A stretch of 64,000 nt of DNA. Source: Acidobacteriota bacterium. Lineage in GTDB: Bacteria > Acidobacteriota > Thermoanaerobaculia > Multivoradales > Multivoraceae. A program made the position numbers and the translations under genes. The notes under the pieces are model-generated. The model searched no databases. It was not told the DNA's origin and saw nothing but the letters and a program-made list of their open reading frames with translations. Below are positions 16,650 to 25,063 of this stretch, in pieces. Each line of letters begins with the position of its first letter. The stretch's first letter is position 1. The DNA lies in assembly GCA_029263415.1 (NCBI GenBank), contig JAJCXN010000005.1, positions 173,469 to 237,468 of the forward strand, read 5' to 3'.

Positions 16650-18536
16650 CTACTCCTCTGCTCGGATCCAGATCGGTGACGACCAGGCTCGCTCTTGCAG
16701 CGTCAGTGGTAGGTCCGGGTTCGGCGGCGTACCAGCCCGCACCGCGTCCCACGTAGACCAGCGACAGGTCGGGTTCTCGAGCACGCGCACAAAGTACACG
16801 GCGCGTTGTTCGGGGTCGAACTCGGGGTCGGTCCATACCGCCTTCAGCTCAGGGGCTCCGAGGCCCGAACTGATGCTGCAGTCGCTGGTGTCGACACTCG
16901 CGCCGTTGTCAGGACAGCGATGGTTAGCATCGGGGCTGCCTCCGTCCGAGCAGGCAACATCGAACAGGCGTTCTTGTGCTCGACCACCCTCGACCCAACC
17001 CTTGATCACCTGCAGACGCTGCAATGCCGCGCTATCTGGATCACGCATTGCCCATGCCAGGAAGCTGGGGCTCGGGCTCTCGCCAGCAGAAATCAAGTCG
17101 CCTCCCATGGGCACTCCGCCCGCGTAGGCCTTCTCGAGCAGCGCCGCGTCACTCAGCAGATCAGCGTCGTAGTCGAACCCAGCAAAGAAACGCACCTTGA
17201 TACGCGGGCCGGTCGTAGCAAACGTCTCCTTGCGACGCAGCGCGTCGTAGAGCGAGTCGCGGGTGTTCTCTTCAGCCCACACCCCGGCCAATCCAGCCCC
17301 CGAGAACAGGCGACTGGTCGGATTAGCATATTCGTTGCCGTCTTCGTCCGGTTCGTCCAAGGGCACACTGCCGCGTTTCTGAGGAGTACCATCACGATTG
17401 CCGGTCTTCGAATGGTAGTTGTCTTCTTCAGGGGTGCCACCGGCATTGTGAGTGTCGGTTGAGCCAATGAAGCCGAACTCGAAGGGGTTGAAGCCTTCGG
17501 TGTCCTCCAAAGCAAGGCCGTTCAGCAGCGCCTCGCGCACGTAGCTGCCCTTCGGCTCGCTGGTCAAGGTCGTTGCAATGCGGTATGGGAAAATCTCGAA
17601 GTTGGCCCATTCGTCGTTGGGCGACAGCATCGAGTGGGTATCGGATGTTCCCTTCACTTGTGTGATCTCGACCAACGGCTCGTTGCGCATGCGTTGCTCT
17701 GCGTAGTCTGCGCTCAAAGGCTCCTTGGCAAAGGTACTGAGTTGGAACATCGCACCATTGCTGCCGTTCGAGTTGTGCGGAATGGCGAGCGATTCGTTGC
17801 CGATGTCGCGCTGGTTGTCCATCCAGTCCCACAAATCCTCTGGATTAAGTGACTCGGTGGCAGCGAATGGGATGTCTGGCGCGGTCCCTTTAAAGATGAC
17901 GTTGCGATGCAGGTTGCCCATTCCCGCGGTGGCACTGGTGTACTCGTAGCCCACGAAGGTGGTGAACTTGCCCGGCTCATTGTGCCTCTCGGCAGCCTCG
18001 ATCACGTCGGCCCAGGCCGACTTGCGGGTCGCTTCGACCGGCAGGTCGACGAGTTCTTGACCACGCAGTGCCTCGACGGTTCTTAGGAACTGCTGCTGGA
18101 TCGATAGCCCCGTTTCACCCCGCAGTTCTTTAGCAAGCGGAACCTCGTAGAGGGGATCGTTGGGATCGTCCATAGCCGGGAACACGCCCATGTAGAGACC
18201 ATGATCGGTCACCGCTTGAAAGTCGAGTGGCCCGCTACCGAGTTTGAAGTCAAAGCCACCAGCGTGCTGAATCGCTTCACCCTTGGCGAACCGGTAGGCG
18301 TCGTCAGGGGTCGCTCGCACCTGAAAGAGGTAGGCGTCAAACGAGTGCTTGGTGTGCACATGAAGATCGCCAAAGTAGGCATTGCGCAGCGGGTTTGCAG
18401 CCGGGCGTCCTGCATCACCGGTATCGACAGAAATGCTTCTTTCGTTCGGCTCGGCGCACGCAAAGAACAGGGAAACCACGCAACAACCAACAAATCCAAC
18501 CAACGAGCGGCGTGCAACGTTCAACAGAGTCTCCAT
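16650..18536 (-). CDS. DUF3604 lipoprotein (PHP-like fold)
   Basis: 628 residues from ATG 18536. The N-terminus is a lipoprotein signal with Cys27 in SLFFACAE, so the protein is probably anchored on the periplasmic or outer face. The body is DUF3604, recognised from NAYFGDLHVHTKHSFDAY at about 52-69, DFQAVTDHG, the FVGYEYT element, FGFIGSTDTHNAG and SGAGLAGVWAEENTRDSLYDALRR. The HVH and DTH motifs resemble PHP metal sites, suggesting a metal hydrolase, but the family reaction is not established. Monocistronic. Confidence 0.87.
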   Translation of the reverse strand: METLLNVARRSLVGFVGCCVVSLFFACAEPNERSISVDTGDAGRPAANPLRNAYFGDLHVHTKHSFDAYLFQVRATPDDAYRFAKGEAIQHAGGFDFKLGSGPLDFQAVTDHGLYMGVFPAMDDPNDPLYEVPLAKELRGETGLSIQQQFLRTVEALRGQELVDLPVEATRKSAWADVIEAAERHNEPGKFTTFVGYEYTSATAGMGNLHRNVIFKGTAPDIPFAATESLNPEDLWDWMDNQRDIGNESLAIPHNSNGSNGAMFQLSTFAKEPLSADYAEQRMRNEPLVEITQVKGTSDTHSMLSPNDEWANFEIFPYRIATTLTSEPKGSYVREALLNGLALEDTEGFNPFEFGFIGSTDTHNAGGTPEEDNYHSKTGNRDGTPQKRGSVPLDEPDEDGNEYANPTSRLFSGAGLAGVWAEENTRDSLYDALRRKETFATTGPRIKVRFFAGFDYDADLLSDAALLEKAYAGGVPMGGDLISAGESPSPSFLAWAMRDPDSAALQRLQVIKGWVEGGRAQERLFDVACSDGGSPDANHRCPDNGASVDTSDCSISSGLGAPELKAVWTDPEFDPEQRAVYFVRVLENPTCRWSTWDAVRAGTPPNPDLPLTLQERAWSSPIWIRAEE

Positions 18537-18623
18537 ACGGGTGTAGGTGGGTACGGGAGGATACACCCACTACGCAACCTCAGCCGAGCTCGCTTGAGGG
18601 CAAGGCGGCCTACTTTCGCGAGC

Positions 18624-19646
18624 CTAAACACTCCCAGGACGAGCCACCGAGAGCACCCAGACGACGGTTGGTCCGTCGGCTGTCTCCCCAATCGCAACGC
18701 TGAGCCCGAACTCAACGAGGAATCGACGCAGCAAAACACCTTGCGACTGAGCATCTGAGAACCAGAAATCGACCAGTTCCTCGACCGAGGTTGGACCGAC
18801 CGCCTGCAGTTCGAGCGCTTCGCGCATGCGGTAGCCGGAGCGCCGAACGCGAGACGCCATCGAGTAGGCCCGTCGTCGTTCGTCTGGTTCAAGGCGGTCA
18901 TGAAGAATCTCAGCAACGAGTTCAGCCGCTGCTCGGCGCAAAGCAGGGTGCCGCTTCATCGGCTTCAGACCTGCTTGCGCTCGGAGCTGGTTGAAATGCA
19001 ACTCGAACTCCGCCTCGATTCGATCTGCATCACTCAAGGCTGCAGCCCGCGAGCGCACCAGATCGTCGTCGGTAACCCCAAGAATGACGATGATGCGGTT
19101 ACGTTCTCCCAGGCGTGCAATGCCGACGCCCACATCCATCATTCGCGGATGAAATACCGAAGAGGCATTCCGCGCCTGATCGCTCGGCCACCTTTCGATG
19201 ATCTCTACGACGCGCAAATTGGCTTCCGCGAGTTTCTCAGCGCCCTCCCCTAGTTGGTACCCCGCAGCTCGAACCCAATGTTCCAGGCCCTTGCCATCCG
19301 GCCCCGTGAACGCGAAGTAGCCACGCTCGACCGAGTCCAGAACCTGTGCTTGCGCGGCTCGCTCGAGCTCTGGGCTGCGGGCGAGTGCTGACAGCCCAAG
19401 ATCTTCCCGCTGTTTTGCCAAGGCCTGATAGACAGCTTCGACATCCGCCACTCGCTGAGCAACAGGATTCGTTTCAGCGTTCGTTGCCTGAGCGGCTAGT
19501 CGCGGTGTCACCACGCTATGGGCCACCGCGCTGTAGGCAAGGGCGCTGTAGGCAAGGGCGCTGTAGGCCACGGCGCTGTAGGCCACGGCGCCGGGAGCTA
19601 CTGCCGCCGACAACATGACAGCGAAGATACGGAAAGCGCGGATCAC
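18624..19646 (-). CDS. secreted CAP/SCP-like domain protein
   Basis: 340 residues from GTG 19646 (GGAGG nine bases upstream), giving a clean Sec signal (VIRAFRIFAVMLSAAVAPGAVA). Longer in-frame starts upstream have no protein-like composition. After an AYSAV/AYSAL repeat linker come two similar segments with CAP-like features (LGLSALARSPELERAAQAQ, later LNQLRAQAGLKPMKRHPALRRAA), each resembling the first helices of a CAP domain. Function unknown; CAP proteins are secreted and may bind lipids or act as proteases. Confidence 0.7.
   Translation of the reverse strand: MIRAFRIFAVMLSAAVAPGAVAYSAVAYSALAYSALAYSAVAHSVVTPRLAAQATNAETNPVAQRVADVEAVYQALAKQREDLGLSALARSPELERAAQAQVLDSVERGYFAFTGPDGKGLEHWVRAAGYQLGEGAEKLAEANLRVVEIIERWPSDQARNASSVFHPRMMDVGVGIARLGERNRIIVILGVTDDDLVRSRAAALSDADRIEAEFELHFNQLRAQAGLKPMKRHPALRRAAAELVAEILHDRLEPDERRRAYSMASRVRRSGYRMREALELQAVGPTSVEELVDFWFSDAQSQGVLLRRFLVEFGLSVAIGETADGPTVVWVLSVARPGSV
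19516..19590 (-). repeat. in-frame 15-bp minisatellite in the CAP gene
   Basis: Five 15-base units (consensus CTGTAGGCCACGGCG on the plus strand) encode AYSAV/AYSAL/AHSVV repeats directly after the signal peptide. Two pairs of adjacent units are identical, which suggests recent slippage. Confidence 0.9.
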
Positions 19647-20043
19647 TACCTCAAGTCCTCCATGCCTCAGTTCGAATGGCACACTGGGCCGGCGTGCGCG
19701 GGAGCGCCGTGCACACGGAAACATTCCCTCATTGTCTATCACCACTGACTCTTTGAGCGATGTCACATGCGCTTTGTCCACCGCGACTGAAGCCTTGCAC
19801 GAAGGATTCACTCTTAGAGCCAAACAACAATTCCAGAACGGTCGCCCGGACTCCTACCGTCACACCGCACGCACCATTTCCCATTTCCCCACGAGTCGAA
19901 AGGCATCGCCCCAAGAACCTTGGCGCCGGTTCAGCGTAGTTGGAAGCAAGCTTCCTGCCGACCGACTCGAACCGCACGGTGCAGCATTTCCGGAGAAGGA
20001 TGAAACACCGCAGCGGCTCCACTTCCAAAGAGAGGATGGACCT
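19647..20043. other. divergent intergenic region
   Basis: About 400 bases between the divergent CAP and recombinase-like genes. It should hold both promoters. The plus-strand frame of the downstream gene is open here, but the composition is not protein-like, and a ribosome site (AGAGGA) fits the ATG at 20044. No repeat or RNA structure recognised. Confidence 0.4.
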
Positions 20044-20499
20044 ATGAACGCCGACTCGTCCCCGATCGACCGTGTCCGCGAACCGGCTACCGACGACTCG
20101 CTCATCGAACTGATGGAGCGCCGCAAGCAAGAGGGATGGACATTGGCAGCGGTAGAATGGCAGCGCCCAGGCACGCACCGCGTTGGCACGCTGAATTCAA
20201 AGGAAGTACCCTACGGCCTGCAGGTCGCGCACGACTTCTTGCACCTAGAAGAGAATCCGATTGAAGTCGAAGCGATGATCCTCGTTCTCGACTCGATGGT
20301 GGGCGATCGCTCGTTGAGTGAGACCGCTGTCGCGCTCAACAATCGTGGACTCCGCGACCGGCAGGGTGAGCCCTTCACTCAACAGCACGTGTTCGAACTG
20401 ATGCCTCGCATCGTCGAAGCAGCACCCGACATCTTCGGCACCGAAAACTGGCGCCAACTCAGGCGAGCTCGCCAGTCCCGCAGGCTCCAAGCGGTCTAG
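20044..20499 (+). CDS. small orphan protein resembling a recombinase-family domain
   Basis: 151 residues. The stretch LSETAVALNNRGLRDRQGEPFTQQHVFE (about 98-125; given here in parts: LSETAVALNNRGL, RQGEPFTQ) matches the pattern of the serine-recombinase 'Recombinase' domain, where a helix-turn-helix follows a short hairpin. There is no resolvase catalytic domain and no catalytic serine. The N-terminal half (EGWTLAAVEWQRPG, EVPYGLQVAHDFLHLEENP) looks like a conserved family of its own that I associate with Acidobacteriota. A small DNA-binding regulator is the most likely role (inference). ATG 20044 has AGAGGA eight bases upstream. Confidence 0.6.
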   Translation: MNADSSPIDRVREPATDDSLIELMERRKQEGWTLAAVEWQRPGTHRVGTLNSKEVPYGLQVAHDFLHLEENPIEVEAMILVLDSMVGDRSLSETAVALNNRGLRDRQGEPFTQQHVFELMPRIVEAAPDIFGTENWRQLRRARQSRRLQAV

Positions 20500-20577
20500 T
20501 TCCCGGCCTGGCGATTCTTCGGTCACCGCAAGGTCTTGTGACCAACGCGTGCTCCCAACTCGCCGGAGCCTGCTGTC

Positions 20578-21942
20578 TCAGGTTCGCAGCAGGCGCATCG
20601 GCTTGCCATTCCAACCCGGAAAAATCTCGGTCCTGGACCCCTTGCCGGGTACTTGCAAGTGATCCCGAGCGACACCCGAAAACACCGAACGGAAGTCAGT
20701 CGTCACAGCCAGATCCCGGTCTTCATAAAGATCACTCGAATCCACCGAGAAGTCTCCGTGAACCTTGCCACCGCGAACCTTCTCGCCCAAGACGAACAGG
20801 CACGATCCATGACCGTGGTCGGTACCGCCCGAGCCGTTCTGTCGGACCGTCCGGCCGAACTCGGTCATGGTCATCAACGCAACGCGATCCCGAAACGGGC
20901 CGAGGTCGGTCCAAAATGCGCTGATCGATTCAGCTAGGTCTCGAGCTCGGTTCGCAAACGTGCCGTTGCCGGAACCTTGTTGCACATGTGTATCCCAGCC
21001 CCCACTTTCGGCGAACGCTACCTCAAGGCCAACTTGCGCCTTGATCAACAACGCGATTTGCCGCAGCGCAGAGCCGAGAACACTCCGCGGGTAGGTCACC
21101 GAGCTGCGAAGTTCACCAGTCACTTGCTGCTGCACACTGGCAAGGGCCTCGACGACCGCGAAAGTATCCTGCCCTGCCTCGCGCAGTAGCTCCTGAGACG
21201 TTTGCTGGTAGAGCGACTCAAAACCCTGCCCCGAACTCGGCAGCCCACCGCTGGGCAACCCCCTGTTATCCGACACCCTCAGATGCTCGAGGCGAGAAAC
21301 TGCTACCGCTGGTTCTGGACCATAGAGGCTCTTGGGCAAGGAACCAGTCATCGCGAGCGATCTGAACGGCGTGCCTTCGTGCCCGAGTTCGCCCGCGACG
21401 CGGTTGAGCCATCCCGAGCGCGTGCCCTTGTCGCCAGGTGTCCCGGTCTCCATGTAGTCCTGCGCGTCAAAGTGAGATCGCGTTGGATCAGGCGAACCGA
21501 CCGCATGCACGACACCCAACTGGCCTTCTTGAAACAAACGGCTCAGAGGCGACAACGCTGGGTGCATGCCAAAGCCAGTGCCTTTGAGTTCGATCAATCC
21601 ACCGTCCTTTCCGACACCCGGTAGGGTCAGTCCAGGCCGGAACCCCTCTAGCGTTTGGCTACGCAGCGGCTGCACCGCTGCGAGTCCATCCATGGCACCG
21701 CGCTGGAAGATGGTCACCAGGGTCTTTCGTTGGCTGGTAGCAGCATCACCGCTCTTGGCTGCCCAAGCGGCACGGCTCAGGAACGCTGGGCTCGAGCCCG
21801 CAAGACCGAGTGAAAAGAGCCCTAGACCACCGGCTTTGAGCAGGGCGCGCCGGGTTGGCGACGGTGCGCTCGACTCGGTGGTCGGTCGGGTCGCAGTGGC
21901 CGGTCGGGTCGCCGGGTGAGAGTGATCGTGGTGCGAACTCAA
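20578..21942 (-). CDS. DUF1501 protein with Tat signal
   Basis: 454 residues, starting at TTG 21942 (GGAG eight bases upstream). After a Thr/Pro-rich lead comes a Tat signal TRRALLKAGGLGLFSLGLAG. The DUF1501 body (sulfatase/alkaline-phosphatase-like fold) shows LVTIFQRGAMDGLAAVQP, FGRTVRQNGSGGTDHGHGS and the family C-terminal region. DUF1501 genes usually follow a DUF1800 gene, as here (18 bases apart). The pair is common in Planctomycetota, Acidobacteriota and Proteobacteria; its role is not established but it is exported and possibly linked to carbohydrate or surface metabolism. Confidence 0.9.
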   Translation of the reverse strand: MSSHHDHSHPATRPATATRPTTESSAPSPTRRALLKAGGLGLFSLGLAGSSPAFLSRAAWAAKSGDAATSQRKTLVTIFQRGAMDGLAAVQPLRSQTLEGFRPGLTLPGVGKDGGLIELKGTGFGMHPALSPLSRLFQEGQLGVVHAVGSPDPTRSHFDAQDYMETGTPGDKGTRSGWLNRVAGELGHEGTPFRSLAMTGSLPKSLYGPEPAVAVSRLEHLRVSDNRGLPSGGLPSSGQGFESLYQQTSQELLREAGQDTFAVVEALASVQQQVTGELRSSVTYPRSVLGSALRQIALLIKAQVGLEVAFAESGGWDTHVQQGSGNGTFANRARDLAESISAFWTDLGPFRDRVALMTMTEFGRTVRQNGSGGTDHGHGSCLFVLGEKVRGGKVHGDFSVDSSDLYEDRDLAVTTDFRSVFSGVARDHLQVPGKGSRTEIFPGWNGKPMRLLRT

Positions 21943-21960
21943 CTATTCGTCTCCATCAAA

Positions 21961-24051
21961 CTATCGACGCTGAAACTCGGGGGAGCCCAGTAGCAGGCCC
22001 ACCAGATGCTCTAATGAGGCTGATTCTTCGAAGGAGCCTTGAGCAACGATCATCGGTTCGCGAGCCATGGCAGCCACACTCTCCTCACCGTCGTCACCAA
22101 CTGTCGCCGCCATCTCGAAGTCACCATACGCAATCGAATCCGTAGTCTCCGCACTCATCTGCTCATCCTCCGATTCTGCTCGTTGGTCAGCCATTTGCAG
22201 TCGACGGCCAAGGCGCTCAGGAAGATCGCGATTACCAAGCGCAGGGAGCAAAGCCTGGATCGTCGCCTCATGGTCTCGTTGGGGCATCAAGATCTTCGCA
22301 AACACACGCAATCCTTCTTCGACCGACTCGGGTTCGCGTCCATCCACCAGCGCAAGCAAGCTAAAGCGGACGGTTGGGGTGCCCTGCGCAATTTCGAGCC
22401 CGAAGTTCATTCGGTTGAGCAGGCCTCCGGTATTGACCCAATGATCCGCAGTCTCAGGAAATCCAGTTGGTGCAGGGTATCGATACACCGGCTGGCCGAG
22501 CTTCTGGAGCCATCTACCGAGCCTGGCGGGATTCCTGACCGATGCATCTAGGGCGCGCACCGACGAGAACACCAGGTCTACCGGGCTCTTGATTTTCTGT
22601 CGCCGCGACCGCCAGAACTCGCCTGACTGGACCAAGGATCGCAGCACCGAAGCGGTACTACCACCGGAGCTGGTGAACTCTTGGGCAAGCTGAGAGACCA
22701 GCGCGTCACTGGGCTCATCAGCCACGAACCTTTGTGCCAACTTGAAAGAGACAAAGCGAGCAGTCGACGGATGCGCAGCCAACAACTCGAGGACATCAAG
22801 ACCGTCTTCGATGCCCCGCCCAGCTGGGAGGTCATGCCCTAACACGGACTTCTTCTCGGCGTCGTGAAACGCAGCGTTAAAGAAGAAACCCTCGCGCTCC
22901 ACAAAACCAAGGTAGTGCCTCACCTGTTCGCTCGCAATTCGCCGCTCAAGGCGTTCACGCATGGGGCCGTCTTGGCGCAGGGCCATCCACCCCGACAAGG
23001 CGCGCGCAACTTCGACAACGTCGGCTTGCGTGTAGCCGCCATCCACGCCCAGCGTGTGTAGCTCCATGAGTTCGCGCGCGTAGTTCTCGTTGAGTCCGGC
23101 AGCAGATGTCGCCGGACGCAGGTTGGGCACCCTTCGAGTCGACGCCGTACGCCCGCCCCCCAACCTACTCCGCCGTCGCTCTGGACGAAGGGAGTCAGGG
23201 CCTCCTCGCATCTTGAACTCGGCCGTGGTCTCCCGGCCGGGTTCTACGGCGGACCGCGCGTTGTCGAGATACATGAGCATCGCCGGGTGTGAGGCCGTCG
23301 CGAGGAGTAGCTCAGAGAAGTTGCCCAACACGTGTGGCCGGATCGCGTCTCGTTCGTACGACAATAAGAAGGGCCTGGCCTCCTTTTCCCGAGCATCAAT
23401 GTTGAAGTGATTGAACCAAAAGTCGGCGAGTACTTCCGCTAGCTGGTTCTCCGAATAGATACCCCGCAACATCTTGTTAGCGAACAGTTGATCAATGAGC
23501 ACTGACTCTAAGCGCTTGCCCGATTGTTCGATCTCAGCCAACGCTGCTCGTCGCATCTGATCTGGATTTTGGCTGTCGGAACGCGCACCACCTTCGTCCG
23601 CCTGCATCCTCGCCTCACGACGCTTCATTCGCAGGTAGTCAGCGGGGTTTACGAACTCCTCCTCCAGCTCAGCGGGCGAGAGCTTGAGTGCGTCGAGCGT
23701 CGCGATGCGCTTCGGCAGCTCCTTCTCCACAAACGACTGTTCGAGCTGGCCTTCGATCCACGCAGAGAGGCCGAAGTCGACCATCGCTTCGACGTCCCCG
23801 GGTCGTGCACCAAAGGCAAATCGATCCAGCAAGTGCGCCGCTGCTTGATGCTCCGTGAGACCAGCTAGTGCGTAGGGCAGTTGAAGCATCCCCTGATCCT
23901 TGCCTAGCTCAGAGACCCGAGAACCGTGCGCAGCCATCGCTGAGAAGCTCAGAGCAGCGACCAGAGTCACCAAGCTCCGCCCCACTTGGCGCTTCCATTG
24001 CACGAGATGCGTCGCGGAACTCTTCAACTCTCTCAACTCCTCATCTACCAT
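21961..24051 (-). CDS. DUF1800 protein, partner of DUF1501
   Basis: About 696 residues. DUF1800 is recognised from AAHLLDRFAFGARPGDVEAM, FWFNHFNIDAREK, NYARELMELHTLGVDGG and YTQADVVEVARALSGW. A signal-like helix lies at about 25-45 (SLVTLVAALSFSAMAAHG). Start uncertain: ATG 24051 or an in-frame TTG 15 bases further in, which has a better-spaced GAGGAG. Two Ser/Arg-rich insertions (around the RPERRRSRLGGGR stretch) and an acidic stretch near the C-terminus are outside the family core. Operon with DUF1501. Confidence 0.88.
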   Translation of the reverse strand: MVDEELRELKSSATHLVQWKRQVGRSLVTLVAALSFSAMAAHGSRVSELGKDQGMLQLPYALAGLTEHQAAAHLLDRFAFGARPGDVEAMVDFGLSAWIEGQLEQSFVEKELPKRIATLDALKLSPAELEEEFVNPADYLRMKRREARMQADEGGARSDSQNPDQMRRAALAEIEQSGKRLESVLIDQLFANKMLRGIYSENQLAEVLADFWFNHFNIDAREKEARPFLLSYERDAIRPHVLGNFSELLLATASHPAMLMYLDNARSAVEPGRETTAEFKMRGGPDSLRPERRRSRLGGGRTASTRRVPNLRPATSAAGLNENYARELMELHTLGVDGGYTQADVVEVARALSGWMALRQDGPMRERLERRIASEQVRHYLGFVEREGFFFNAAFHDAEKKSVLGHDLPAGRGIEDGLDVLELLAAHPSTARFVSFKLAQRFVADEPSDALVSQLAQEFTSSGGSTASVLRSLVQSGEFWRSRRQKIKSPVDLVFSSVRALDASVRNPARLGRWLQKLGQPVYRYPAPTGFPETADHWVNTGGLLNRMNFGLEIAQGTPTVRFSLLALVDGREPESVEEGLRVFAKILMPQRDHEATIQALLPALGNRDLPERLGRRLQMADQRAESEDEQMSAETTDSIAYGDFEMAATVGDDGEESVAAMAREPMIVAQGSFEESASLEHLVGLLLGSPEFQRR

Positions 24052-24190
24052 CATCTCCCAGACGCTGATCACACCGACACTGATCACCCCGGCCCGCCCC
24101 AGCTTATGCTTACGAACCTCGCCGTTCAGTCGTAAATGCCCTGAAGCACAACTTCGTTGACGGCAAAGTTCAAAAGCGAGTGTAAATACC

Positions 24191-25063
24191 ATGTCCGTGA
24201 CCGAGTCCAAGTCCTCCCTCTTCGCCGATATCAAACTCGCGGCACGGATCGAGCGAGCCGAGTGCTACATGGTAGGCGAGGCTGCCAACGCCGTCGCAAA
24301 CCGCGGCCGCACCAAGATTCTACGATTGCCGATCGGCGGCGGCCTCGCGCTTTGGGCCGGCGCTGATTCCCCAATCAACAAGGTGGCCGGGACGGGCTTT
24401 GAAGGATCGATAGCTGCTAATGACTTAAGCGAGATCGAGTCAGCCTATGCCAAGCGCAACGCGCCAGTCCGCTTCGAGCTGTCCTCGCTCGCCGACCCGT
24501 CGATCGGTGAACACCTCACTGAGCGAGGATATCGTCTGAGAGGTTTCGAAGATGTTCTTGGGTGCGCGCCGCAGCCTGACGCTGCTGCGCCCGCCCCTGG
24601 CGTCCACATCGAAGAAAGCCCTGCAGACGACATTGAGCGCTGGATCGACACCATGACAACCGCGTTCATGGTTCCTGATACCCAAGGTCAGCAGAGCCAA
24701 CAGGAGATTCCTCGTGAGGCGATCGAGCACGCACTCCGCGACATGGTGGGTGGTCCGATGGTCACTCGCTACTTGGCAACTCTCAACGGCGAGGTCGCGG
24801 GCGCGGGCAGTCTGCAAGTGCATGATCACGTCGCAATCTTCTCGGGAGCAGCGACCCTGCAGCAGCATCGACGGCGTGGAGTTCAAAGCACGCTGCTTAA
24901 CTCGAGACTGAACGCCGCGGCTCAAGCCGGCTGCGACCTAGGCATCGTGACCACCATGCCCGGCTCGACGTCGCAACAGAACGTTGTTCGCAAAGGGTTC
25001 AGGTTGTTGTACACGCGCGCAGTCCTTGAGTTGGACCCGCCGGCGCGAAACACCAATCAATAA
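24191..25063 (+). CDS. GNAT family acetyltransferase
   Basis: 290 residues with a divergent N-terminal half and a C-terminal GNAT domain: LATLNGEVAGAGSLQVHDHV strands, then QQHRRRGVQSTLLNSRL (pyrophosphate loop, RRGVQ instead of the usual RGxGxG/A) and NVVRKGFRLLYTR. Divergent from the DUF1800 gene. Its stop overlaps the end of the convergent ThDP enzyme gene by seven bases. Substrate unknown. Confidence 0.82.
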   Translation: MSVTESKSSLFADIKLAARIERAECYMVGEAANAVANRGRTKILRLPIGGGLALWAGADSPINKVAGTGFEGSIAANDLSEIESAYAKRNAPVRFELSSLADPSIGEHLTERGYRLRGFEDVLGCAPQPDAAAPAPGVHIEESPADDIERWIDTMTTAFMVPDTQGQQSQQEIPREAIEHALRDMVGGPMVTRYLATLNGEVAGAGSLQVHDHVAIFSGAATLQQHRRRGVQSTLLNSRLNAAAQAGCDLGIVTTMPGSTSQQNVVRKGFRLLYTRAVLELDPPARNTNQ

